In this document: in pieces, positions 1-10,946 of the stretch
How positions within the stretch are numbered: position 1 is the stretch's first letter
Layout: the number at the start of each line of letters is the position of its first letter
Assembly (NCBI GenBank): GCA_025677815.1
Contig: JAIXMP010000051.1
Span: 124,001-188,000, forward strand
From: Phascolomyces articulosus
Taxonomy: Eukaryota; Mucoromycota; Mucoromycetes; Mucorales; Lichtheimiaceae
DNA: 64,000 nucleotides
Reading direction: 5' to 3'
Made by a program: the position numbers and the translations under genes
The notes under the pieces: generated by a model
What the model was told of the DNA's origin: nothing
The model's database searches: none
Seen by the model: the letters and a program-made list of their open reading frames with translations, nothing else

Positions 1-2143
1 GATACAATATAGAAAAGAATTTTTTTAGATGAAATGTACAACGATACCCCATCCTATTCCTTTTTCCTCTGTCTTTGTATTTTTATTTTTATTTTTTTAG
101 AATGTAGAGTTAACTATAAGTGACAAAACCTTAAATATTTTTAATATTAAAATGACTGGATAAACGTATTAACATTATTATCAAGCTATTCAATTCAAGG
201 ATTCATTGTGTTGTTAATATTATATAGGGTTATGTTGTCAATAAGAAGATGATATATATATAAATCGTGATACGTGATACAATCCCATTATTTTTTAACT
301 AGTGATGTTAGCAATATATATAAGAAAAAAACTCACTTTTTTTTTTATAGTATCAACAAGTGTTTCTATATGTAGCTTCCTATAAAGAATATTGATTCAC
401 ACTCTTCTTTATTATTAAATTTATGTGATATCCATTTGATATCCCCAGCATTTGCAAAAAGGATAAAAGAATTCATTTCTATACATTCATCATAAAACAA
501 CATAGGATGAATCCATCAAAGCTGGATTTGTTTGTATTAAATGATGTGATGGTGATGGTGGAACCAGACATTGGTCTCTTTTTATAAATAGGATAAGAGG
601 GGGACCATGAACTATCAAGGTACACTTGTAAATAAACTCATCTATAAACAACTTCCCCGCGGCATTTTTATTAGTCAAACATGGGTTTCGGGCCGATGAA
701 AATCAACTAATTTTCTATCTTGTTTTGCTTGGATCGTTCAAAAAAAAAGTTATCGTACGACGTTAAACGTGTGTGTTAAATTCTCTCCGTTAAGAGTGGA
801 GCTTGAATTTCACTTGGTCACCACGCAAATGGGTGCTTTTTTTTTCCTAGTATATTGAGAGTATCAATTGACTAAACCATCTTTTTTTTTTCTAAATCTA
901 TCATCATCCATCATCATCAAACTACATCATAAGGGATAAGTTTCAAAAAAAAAGGGGTAATAAAAAAAAGGGACATTCCCAATGAAAATGTAATGAGATT
1001 TTCCCTTAATCACAAGTCCGCCTTTTTATTGTTGTCATAACAAATTAACTTGTTTTTATACGCATTCACATTTAACAAATAAACAAATTTAGGAAATAGT
1101 TAATAATATCATATAATCTATGATTCTTGATATATAAATATAAATCTATATATACCTTCTAATGGTTATACATATACTACTATATTCTCGTTTTTAAAGC
1201 TGGGATTGACATTTATATATATTTTAAAAAGATCGTCCCATGTGTTTTTTTTATATGTTCCGACTCACATCAAAAAAAAGAGGGCCCAACAAAAATAATA
1301 TTATATCGCATTTGAAAGAGTTTTTCCAGGCAATCGGATCTTGTATCATCTTATAATAATAATAAAAATGAGTGTGATTTTCCCTTAGAGATTTTTGAAC
1401 CTTCTTTTTCTTATAATACATTATATATATATACATAATGATGCCAATTTTAAAGTTATTATATATATATAAAAGTTGTCACCATCTTAAAAAGAAAAAA
1501 AGAAAAACGCTTGGACTTTTTGGGGGTTCATCAAGAAGTTTTTGGTACCACTTTTTTTTTTTTTAAAAAAAAAAAAAGACGGGGGGCAATAAAAAAAAAA
1601 TATAATTCAATTCAATTCAATTCAGGACCCGCTTTATTCAATTGATTTTTCCATAGGAGTCTTAGTAAAGGAGATACAAACCTCGTTTGTGTACTTCAGG
1701 TACAACAACGACCATCGTTGCTTTACAACAAGGCGCACGCACATACACACGTACAAATACATACAGGCACAATATTCAGTTATTATACTTATTCCCGCTC
1801 AACCGGGTACACACACATAATAAACTTTTTTTTTTTGATAATAATAATCCATAATAACCTTTTTCTTCCTCTTCTTCTTCTTGCTTGTTGTTTGTTTTTA
1901 TTCCTTCCTTTCTTCTTTTATTATTTCTTATTCTATTTATATTTTTAATACTATTCTTATTATTTATTATATTATATTATATTATATTATATATATATAT
2001 ATCAATATATTCAATACGATCGACATTTAATATCTTAATACCGTTTCTCTTTTTCTCTCTCTCTCTCTCTCTCTCACGAATTATAGTAATAACAACAACA
2101 ACAACAACAACAATCATAACAAAATAACAGAAAATCCCATTTC
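1..2143. other. Intergenic, AT-rich; no gene seen
   Basis: I see no convincing coding exon here on either strand. The stretch holds long T and A runs, a perfect T13/A13 palindrome at 1552-1577, four TTCAA-type units near 1603-1623, an ATATT-rich block at about 1960-2000, a CT microsatellite near 2053-2075 and a CAA run just before the next start codon. The last few hundred bases are probably the promoter and leader of the Rho GEF gene. Confidence 0.6.
1552..1577. repeat. Perfect T13/A13 palindrome
   Basis: Thirteen T directly followed by thirteen A, self-complementary over 26 bases. It is the longest symmetric member of a class of T-run/A-run junctions that recurs across the window, including inside introns. 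Confidence 0.9.
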
Positions 2144-2384
2144 ATGCTGAAAAACACCAGATCAGCAAGCACAACATCAACTCGAGGTACTATTCGGACC
2201 ACCACATCATCCGAGTTGTCATACGCCAGTAGCTGTAGTAGTAGTCGATTAGCAGGAGCATCCTCTGTGAGTGACGCAAGTACAGCCATGAGTACCTATA
2301 GTATGGAAGATTCAACCATGTCACCTTTTCGTGTATCTCCAATGAATAATAATAATACATCACCATCTACTTCGACTACCATTC

Positions 2385-2419
<35 letters not shown>

Positions 2420-4036
2420 TCTTTTCATGATCATGTCGATGTGATTGATGAATTATACGAATTTTTTGGAAACGAGCTGGATACTCGTCATATGGGTGCG
2501 TATTCTTATATATATATATATTCCTAATATTGATAGAGATATATACTTATATTGATATATATATATGCATTTATTAGATTTAGTATTAGATGCAGACATT
2601 CAAAATCGGGAACGTATCTTGAGAGAATTATTTGATACAGAAGGCCGTTTTATTGCAAAAATTCAGGCAGCGCTTGAATATTATAAAAAGCCAATGATGG
2701 GTAGTTTTCGACAAAATCCAAACGCGTCAGGAACGTCAGCTTCTTCTTTACCTCGTAACTTTTTATCGTCCAACAAATCCGCTGGTATGGTGCGTGGCAA
2801 CGATGTTGAATTAGTCTTTAGTAATTTAGAAGATATTCTTATGATTAGTCGTCGGTTTTTTAATGGTCTTAAAGAAAGGTAAAATAATAAAAAGAGAAAA
2901 GGGGGATGGTTTGACAAAATAAAATTAATTCCTATATGGGTGGTATTGTATGTTATATTTCTTCTTAGATTCCGTATATGGGGTCCCACACAACTACTAT
3001 CCGATATTTTTCGTACTTTGGTAAATCTTGTTCTTTTTTCAAAGATTGGTGAATATTCTTAATACAAACTAACACACCATTTTATCATAGGTGCTTGATG
3101 CATCATCTTATTATACTTATTATGAAAATTATGGTATTGCCATGTGTGTATTAGAACGACTTGCACGTACACCAGCCACGAAAAAACATGTTGAGGTAAA
3201 GATTCAGACTTCTCACCCTTTTTTTTTTCTATATACTTTACCTAATTCTCTCTATCTCTATTTATCTATAGACTATGCTTGATTCATCAGGTTCTGGCCA
3301 AATATCATTATTTTCACTTTTAAGTTTACCTTTACAATCCATACCACGTTATGCACAACTTATGAATGAACTTGTAAGATATACTGATCCACATCATCCT
3401 GATGCTCAACAATTAAGTCAATGTGCAAAACGAATGGCACGTCTCGAAGTCAATATGCGTCATTTGTAAGTTATTATTATTATTATTAAAGAATGAGGAG
3501 AAAAAAAAAAGTGTTTAACCTATATATATATATATAAATGATATAGATTACAAGGTTGTCAAAATGTAAACCGACTCGTGGATATGGTATGTTTAATCCG
3601 CAACTGTCCCGTATTATTAGATGAACCACGACAATTTGTGATGCGAGGTCAATTGACTAGTGTCACGACAGGCAGTTACAATCATCGAGACGATCGTCGA
3701 ATGTACTTTTTATTAAGCGACTGTTTAATATTTGCCCGACCTCGCGACGACGTTACACCTTCTGCCCTTTATTACAAAGGCAAAATCGATCTTCGAGATG
3801 CTGTCATTAAAGTCTTACCCAAGAAAAAGTTAAATCATCCACACGCTTTTGAAATTACTATCAATTCAAGTGATCCCAATTATAAATATGCAGACGATAT
3901 TGATGCTTTATTAGCAGCTGCAGGTGGATCGACTATTCAAGTCTTTTATTTCAAAGCAGATTCAAAAGAAGCATTGGATATGTGGGTAGGAGAAATTCAA
4001 TCTATTATTGATAAATTAAATCCTCCTCGAAGGTAG
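2144..4036 (+). CDS. DH-PH domain Rho guanine nucleotide exchange factor
   Basis: Six exons by splice-site reading: 2144-2495, 2578-2878, 2969-3020, 3091-3195, 3272-3465, 3547-4036, giving 497 residues with every phase consistent. Residues 1-117 are Ser/Thr-rich with an Asn run coded by an AAT microsatellite. The DH (Dbl homology) fold follows at about 118-350: it starts with LVLDADIQNRERILRELFDTEGRF and has the helical segments FRIWGPTQLLSDIF and SIPRYAQLMNELVRYT typical of the family. A PH domain spans about 362-488 (MYFLLSDCLIFARP strand, C-terminal helix ending at IIDKLN). Such proteins load GTP onto Rho/Cdc42 GTPases at the cell cortex. There is no CH, SH3 or citron domain, so it is not an obvious Cdc24 or Rom2; the substrate GTPase is unknown. 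The family assignment is firm, the subfamily is not. Confidence 0.87.
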
Positions 4037-4210
4037 TAGAATACTACCCATCCTTCTTTATATCTCATCCTACTCCTACTCCTCCATCATTCAATCGATT
4101 CACACACAATACATATATACACACACCTACACCAAAAAGAATTCATATTCAACGCATGACCATTCCTTCAAATTGATTTCCCTTTTATCACACAAACACA
4201 CAAACACACA

Positions 4211-4246
4211 CTCACTCACTCACTCACTCACTCACTCACTCACTCA
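4211..4246. repeat. CTCA tetranucleotide microsatellite (9 units)
   Basis: Nine perfect tandem CTCA units lie about 175 bases downstream of the Rho GEF stop codon, probably in its 3' untranslated or flanking DNA. No function is implied; it is likely length-variable. Confidence 0.95.
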
Positions 4247-7200
4247 TATTTAACCATATCCCCCTCACCACCATCTCTCAAAACAAGACACTTTCTTTTT
4301 TTATTATTATAATCACCCTATCCTTTACTCACTTTCTCTCGATTCACTCAAACAGAAAAAAAAAATCCACCATCACCATCCAACATTTTTGTATACCAAA
4401 GAGGGGCTTTGTTGCTGTTCGTAATTCATTTTTCCTTTCCTTTTTATTATTATTTATATTTATTTTGCTTTCTTTCCAACAATCACATACACAAATCACT
4501 CTCATTTTTTTAGTAGTTTTTTTTACATATTTATATTATATACATATTCCCCCTCCCCTTTTTATTTGTTCTGTGTATGCATTTTCTTCTTTTTAATAAT
4601 AACATATGAAATTCTTTTTTTTTCTTTTTTTTTTTTGTTTTATAATAATAATCTACCCGAATTCATGGTCCATGTAACAAAAAAAAATTGTGAAGGGAAC
4701 CCACGTTCTAGAACTTAATTATCCTTGACTCTTCTTGGGTTCCTCTCTCCTCCAAAAGAAAAAAAAAAAAGAAAAGAAAAGGTCCGTTATGGAATAGTTT
4801 ATAGCTATTTTTTTTTCTATTTTGCTTGGATCCCGCTGATGATAAAATGGATAATAAAATGAATCGCACGTGTTTCGAAATGTGAAGCACAGACTTATAA
4901 CGTTACACTTTTTTTTTTGCCACTCGACATTTTTTCACGTTTTTTGTTTTGGATGGGATCATTTTATTAAAATTAAATAATTTTATACATTTTTTTTGAA
5001 AAAATAAATTCCTATTGTTGTGTTGTAGATCTTCTAATAGAATACTTATCGTCCTGTCATTATATTGTTAGTAGTGTAGTATACATCTATATAAATTTAA
5101 CTTTTCATCTATTATACATCTTTATATATTACAAAAAAACTACCATGAAAAAAAAAAGAACGTGTCACATCTTTTTTTTAGCAACTATTATCAACTACAA
5201 TGTAACTTGTTCCAAATATTTATTGTCGTTCTTGTTTGACAATGGACTGTCTATTCATATTTAAATGGTATTGTTGATAATGTAATCCACCATCAATATC
5301 GTAACACCGAGACTTGGGTTATAAATTGTTATTATTAGTATTATAAAGAATTTCCAATTAAAAAGCTTTGCTTTTTTTGCTTGCGGTAGAAGAGGGGGGG
5401 GTAAAAGTAGCTGGTGGCATCTAGCCACTCTTTGTTCTAGAACTTTGAAGTTCCATGGTAAACGAATCTACCGCTCTCCTAGTTGTTTCCATTGTTATAA
5501 TCCGGAAATAACCAGTTTTAGTAATAGCAGACAATTCTTTCAATGATGTAATGTTTGATACTTTAATGACAAAGAACTTTGTCACGTAGCCTTTGGGCAA
5601 ATCCATGTCCTATTTATAAGAATTAGGTCAAAAATAGTTTAGTGTTTCACAATTCCATCAGTAACAAGCATACCATTAGTATATTACCCATAATGGCAAA
5701 ATCAGCGCGCGTCATGGACTTTTCAAAATGGTTTTAAAGTGATACCCAGATTGAGTAAGTAGTGCTGTGTATATCAATGGGGAATTTTGATCAAAGAACC
5801 TCCGTTTGATCGATACCTTTGTCAATTCCAATATTTCCAAATTCTACATCACTAGTTGTATACCAAACGTCAACACAATATCTCATTTTTCGTTTGGCTA
5901 CTGGATCTACACCTGGAATCGTTCTTTTTTTTTAAAAAAAAAAAAAAAATTAATGGTCTCTGCATTGACAGTGTGCTCGCGTATTCCATTCTAACAAAAA
6001 GGGGAGTATATTATGAGCTACATTGGCCATTCAAATTTTTATATGATTTATATCATACCCTTCTGCTTTTCCTTGGGGTACTATTATAAATATAGTCGAT
6101 CCTCTCGACGGTTTCCCGTAATCCATGTAGTAGATATGATTCTACCCTATTACTGATTTCAAACATTCCATCGTTACGGATGAAATGTTGTAATCTTAGT
6201 AGCCAATCATACATTCAATGATTCCGATATAGGATCGTGTTTTAACGCTTTGCTATATTGGTAATCTTCGGGTAGTGTATACTAAAGATTATTAAATAGA
6301 AAGTTTCAATGTTAAATTATATAATAAACATAATACGTAGCTGAATAGCACCTTTAAAACACAAACCATCTTGTCTTTACTATATATATAAGCATACAGT
6401 AGCCTTACCCTATCTTTTTGCAGTAAGAACTACTTGATGCAATAAAGATAAAAGAACAAAAAGTTTATTTTTTTTAGATCACTAAAAATGAGAAATGACA
6501 TCAAAATAGTCCTGTAGTGTGGTTAAATATACAAATTTGCTTATCTGCATCCTATTTCATTATAATACAGCAAAGAATGGAAGTATCAATATGTAAATAA
6601 TTGTACAAAAATTACAAGAATTAAATCATTGTTGCGAAAGATGTGAGAACCTAATAGCCAATTCCATAATGAGACATTGATATATGTACACTATAATATA
6701 TATAATCCACCTATTATCACAAATCTAACTACATGGTACTTTCCAAATGTCATGCATGAGTACGAGCATATTTATCACAAGAGAGATTCTTAGTTTATGG
6801 ATTCCATTATTTAAAATGCATGGTTATTTTGATATAATCCATATTATATTGGACATGTTTTTTTTTTCACCCCACGCAATACCTTTATCGATATCTATAG
6901 AAGCAACATGGAAATGGATTAGATATAATATAACATATGTAGTCAGAATATTATTATAATCATTGTAGTACATAAAGAATAAAAAATACCACATACTTTG
7001 GTTTTTAATTCAGGTACATAAATATATGACGCGTCGTCATCGTCCTATAATTATTTGAACAACGATTTTTCCTTGGCAATGAAAGAATAACGTTCACACG
7101 GTGCGCGTTTATAAAGAAATTGATCGGCGTATAATCCTATAAAGTGTATGCAGAAGCACTTCATAATAATAATAATAATAAATAACTCCCTCCACAAAAC

Positions 7201-7267
7201 AACCAACCCCTGAAATCTTGATAATAAGATCATCATTATCATTATCAACAACCAACCAAGCTGGTAA

Positions 7268-7268
<1 letters not shown>

Positions 7269-7300
<32 letters not shown>
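7269..7300. repeat. TA dinucleotide microsatellite (16 units)
   Basis: A perfect run of 16 TA units. It is the longest pure dinucleotide tract I noticed in the first 10 kb and could form a cruciform. No gene association seen. Confidence 0.9.
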
Positions 7301-7304
<4 letters not shown>

Positions 7305-7863
7305 CGTAAATTCTTCGTCACGGAAAAACTAGTAAAAACAGTAATAATTATATAATCTTGTACATCTACAGACAGGTTCTAGAGCTTAAGCACATGTATT
7401 GACTCAGCTGTAAAAAAAAAAGTGCCACCCATTTTCCAGGAGAAGCATGCTGAGGTTTAATGTTGTTTTGACAGGATTGGTATTATTATAAACGTTGATG
7501 ATGGCCCCACAACAAGATGTGATAACTATGAAAAAGAAAAACGCCCCCCGTTCCAAAAAATAATTCATCAATCAGAATGAAGCAACAACAAAAAAAAAAT
7601 AACCCCCAAACAACGAAACCAGCTAAAACAACCAAATTATTGGGACTTCACACACACGTTCAAAGTTTTAGTATAGGAATTATAAGCATACTTGATAATA
7701 TTTTTTTTTGTTCCCCCTTTTATATAATCCATTGCAGCTTTTTTTTTCTTTCTTCTTTACTCACCATCCTTTTTTCTCTCTTTCTCTTTCTCTCTCATTC
7801 TTTCTTCAACAATCAATTATCCTCATTTAAAAAATTTCCTTTTGTTATACATATAAAAAGAAA

Positions 7864-8232
7864 ATGATGTGTGATACGAATTGGTGTACTTTTTGCGACG
7901 TAGCAATACCCCACTCGGTATGTATATATTGTGTTTTTTTTTCTATTTTTCACACGACATTTTATGATGAAATGACGATAATATTCATTATCATTCTAAT
8001 GATAAAAACCCCATAATATTAGGATGCATTGTATTGTTCAGAAGATTGTCTCAAAAAAGATACCCTTTATCATTCCATTTCACGTTTCAGTTTTCCACGT
8101 TATCGTAGTAAAAGTATGATATTTCGACGATCCAATATTATTAGTCTCAATAGTAATGGGAATGGTATGCCTTTCGGAATGGTAGTAGCACATCAACAGC
8201 AACACCAACGCACTACATCAACGATTTCTTGA
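7864..8232 (+). CDS. Small Ecl1-type (life-span regulatory factor family) protein
   Basis: Two exons, 7864-7917 and 8023-8232, encode 87 residues. The junction joins WCTFCDVAIPHS to DALYCSEDCLKKD, making the pattern WCxxC-x9-YCSxxCxxKD. This pattern is characteristic of the fungal Ecl1 family (extenders of chronological lifespan in fission yeast), small nuclear proteins thought to bind metal through these cysteines and to act in starvation and stress responses. The rest is basic and Ser/Asn/Gln-rich (residues 35-87) without recognisable domains. The intron splits the cysteine motif, so neither exon alone would reveal the family. Two ATG codons lie in tandem (7864, 7867); I chose the first. 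An upstream reading frame ends in a TGA that overlaps this start. Family call is good; the cellular role here is inference. Confidence 0.78.
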
Positions 8233-10193
8233 TCAAAAGGAGAAGGGGGGAATGATATATGGATGATGATGAACCTTCTTTCTGATCATCTTTTTTCAAT
8301 TCCCCTAAAAAACCATTCATTTTCTTTATACCTGATACATATACTCACACTATTTATATCATATACACAATTTACATATCACATCAAGCAAAACAACAAA
8401 TATTATTTTTTTGAAACACATTATTTTTATTTCTTTTTCATTATCATTCATACACAACAAAGTCCAAGCGCAACAAAAACAATTCATCAAACATATACAC
8501 AAGCAATTCTATACATATTATACAACAACAATAACAACAACAACAACAACCAAAAAAAAAAACATACCCTTCATTTTAGCATTTTTTTTCAACGTTTACG
8601 TGTACATAATTCAATAAAAAAAAAAGAAGTCATCCATTTTTTATATCTAACCGGGATTGTTTATTCCGAAAAAAGTAGTCTTAAAGGCGTTTCAGCCCCT
8701 TTCCCTTTTAATTCCTTTTCACATTTCGTAACACGCATCTTATCATCCAAATAATAATAACCTTGCACCAGCATTGGCTCGTGCCCCCCACCCCTTGGTT
8801 GCCTCACTATTATCTGTGCACACAATTCTATTTGCAATTGAGTCATTTAACATAATCATGTGTAGGTTAATATTATTAATAATAATGAAGGAAATTACAC
8901 CAATACATAAACATAAAAAGCATTTAAGGGACTTGTTTTTTCGTTAAAAATGTGTGGCACATACATACATATAATATAAAATCCGAAACTAAAAATCAAA
9001 TTTGGGCTTTAAAAATCTGAACTTCAGAAAAGACACCCAGCAAAAATCTCTATATAAAAGTTTCCTCCGCTATTTTTCTCGCATAAAATAATGCATGTTT
9101 TTTTTTCTTCGTGTAAATGACTTTTTATTATTCCACTTTGGATATAAGGCGCCATCATTCGTATCATATATAGAAAAAAAATCAGAATGTAGCTTGTCCA
9201 ATTAAAATAAGATAAATAAATCTACTTATTGAAATCTTTTATCTTTTTTTTTAAAATAATAATAATCTATTATAACAAAGAAGTAATAGACAAAACGTCA
9301 AAAACTTCTGGGTCACTTTTTGCATTTGCATTTTAGTAAACAGTGTCAATAAACTGAGAGATTATTTATCGTATGGTTTAGTTTGATCATTCCGGATAAT
9401 AGGGATTACGCAAATAGTTATTAGAATGAACTATTCCAGTTGTTATTTTGTATATAGTAAAATGGATAGGGTTAAAGGACATGATAACAGCTTTATTATA
9501 TGTGAGATCCGGTTAATAGGGATCTTGATCTTGAATTACTTCTAGTAGTAAAACTTATTATAAAATATATCTAAATTAATGCAATAATATTAGACATAAT
9601 TCTAACTAGCTGCTATCCTGTTATTAATAATAATATTATTATTCCACCTGATGATTATTAAAAAACAACAATAACAAGAACCAGTGACTAAAACTTGTTA
9701 TTATCGAGATCATTCAATTTGAAAAATAAAGTCGATATGTCAAGTTTGAATTCCCATTTTAAGCATAAAAGCCGATAAATAGTTGTTTTATTTTCAATAT
9801 AGTTGTATTCATCAATAAAAGAACTCTTTCAAATGCCAAGAAGCTCAGCAATGATGATTGATGAACAAGTGGTGTTGTAGTTCAAACCAAGACGGCAAAA
9901 CGAAGCCGTTCGAATTTTTCGTATTCAAGTGTTACAAAGAAAGGAAAGAAGAATATGGAAGTCTACTTAGTTTGCATATAATTTTTTGTATGGTCAAGTT
10001 CGCATTGTAGTACAATGCTGTAAAAAAGCGCTGCTGCAAAAGAAGACATATATTTTAGCTCATTTTTTTATAAACTTTGTTTTCCGTTTTACCCAACAGC
10101 TATAAAAAGGGGACGTGTTTTTTTTGTTTGAAAAAATTCATCTCTTTTTTACTTTATCATACTTTTTTTTTTTATTTTACATAAACAACAAAA
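8233..10193. other. Intergenic, AT-rich; no gene seen
   Basis: Contains the probable 3' untranslated region of the Ecl1-like gene (CAA and T/A runs to about 8750) and AT-rich DNA with no supported exon. The final 100 bases are the promoter and leader of the C2 gene, ending in a long pyrimidine tract. Confidence 0.6.
10101..10108 (+). promoter_or_regulatory. TATA box of the C2-domain gene
   Basis: TATAAAAA lies 86 bases before the ATG at 10194 and is followed by a T-rich tract and an A-rich leader, a layout typical of strongly expressed fungal genes. The codon use of the downstream gene agrees with strong expression. Confidence 0.6.
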
Positions 10194-10946
10194 ATGGTTT
10201 TCGGTAGCTCTTTCCCCGCTGGTGTCCTCACCGTTACTCTTCGTAAGTGGTTTTTTTTCTTATAAATATTTATAATGACGCGTTCTTTTTTTTTTTTTTT
10301 TTGAATTTGGATGGTTCGTTTTTATTTACGTTGTTATCATGATTGGCGTCTATAGATGAAGCCAAGGATTTGAAGAGCGAAGATCTCTTTGGCAAGGTAA
10401 ATATATAACTTCTCTTTTGATAGAGTAATTTATTATTATTGGCAACACATTTTCTTGACATGGATGACTCATTTATTTTCTATCATTTAGAACGATCCCT
10501 ATGTGTAAGTGGATAATCCATGATATAGATATTTTGGACCAAGGAAGAAGAGTTTTGATGGGGTTATATAAGTATATGGTAATGAAAGAAAATATGAAAA
10601 CTAAAGATATGGGTGGGGTGATGTGATTTTATTTTTTTTATAAAGTGAATTGTGGCTCGATGATGACTACAAGCAACGTTCCAGCGAAGTCAGCAACAGC
10701 AACAACCCCGTTTGGAATGAAACTTTCACCTTCAACATTGCTGAAGGTTCCTCTGACAAGAAGCTTTACTTGAAGGTCCTTGACAAGGATTTGATTGGTT
10801 CCGATAAGATTGGTGATGCCAAGGTTGACCTTAAGGATATTGTCTTTGGTGGTAGTGAATTCAACGAATGGGTTAAGTTGCCTGCTAAGCTCGGTTTGAC
10901 CAGCCATGGTGAAATCCTTTTGACCATCCAATTCGCTCCCAACTAA
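10194..10946 (+). CDS. Single C2-domain protein
   Basis: Four exons (10194-10242, 10356-10396, 10491-10504, 10646-10946) give 134 residues; exon 3 is only 14 nt. The protein is essentially one C2 domain: beta strand GVLTVTLHEAKDL, then the loop SEDLFGKNDPYVELWLDDDY, NNPVWNETFTFNI, and the loop LKVLDKDLIGSDKIGDAKVDL. The Asp residues in the loops at DLFGKNDPY and DKDLIGSDK match Ca2+-binding positions of C2 domains, so Ca2+-dependent phospholipid binding is likely, although the first loop has Glu-Asp where Lys/Asp is usual. There is no signal peptide or membrane segment. Similar one-domain C2 proteins occur in fungi and plants. The partner and pathway are unknown. A clear TATA box, pyrimidine-rich leader and biased codons suggest an abundant cytosolic protein. 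Confidence 0.88.

Larger units (their letters stand above)
4037..7863. other. Long intergenic region with repeats and a possible decayed coding relic
   Basis: No intact gene seen. It holds a nine-unit CTCA microsatellite (4211-4246), T/A palindromes and a TA16 repeat (7269-7300). On the minus strand between about 6200 and 5400, short protein-like stretches appear in changing frames broken by stops (for example MDLPKGYVTKFFVIKVS near 5606-5556 and NRVESYLLHGLRETVERIDY near 6140-6080). That looks like an old, decayed gene rather than random sequence, but I cannot identify it. The last 300 bases contain the leader of the Ecl1-like gene. Confidence 0.45.

Noticed and set aside
8263..8754. 163-codon frame after the Ecl1-like gene
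   Set aside because: Low-complexity His/Thr/Asn/Phe translation of A/C/T-rich 3' flank with CAA repeats; overlaps another equally long frame.
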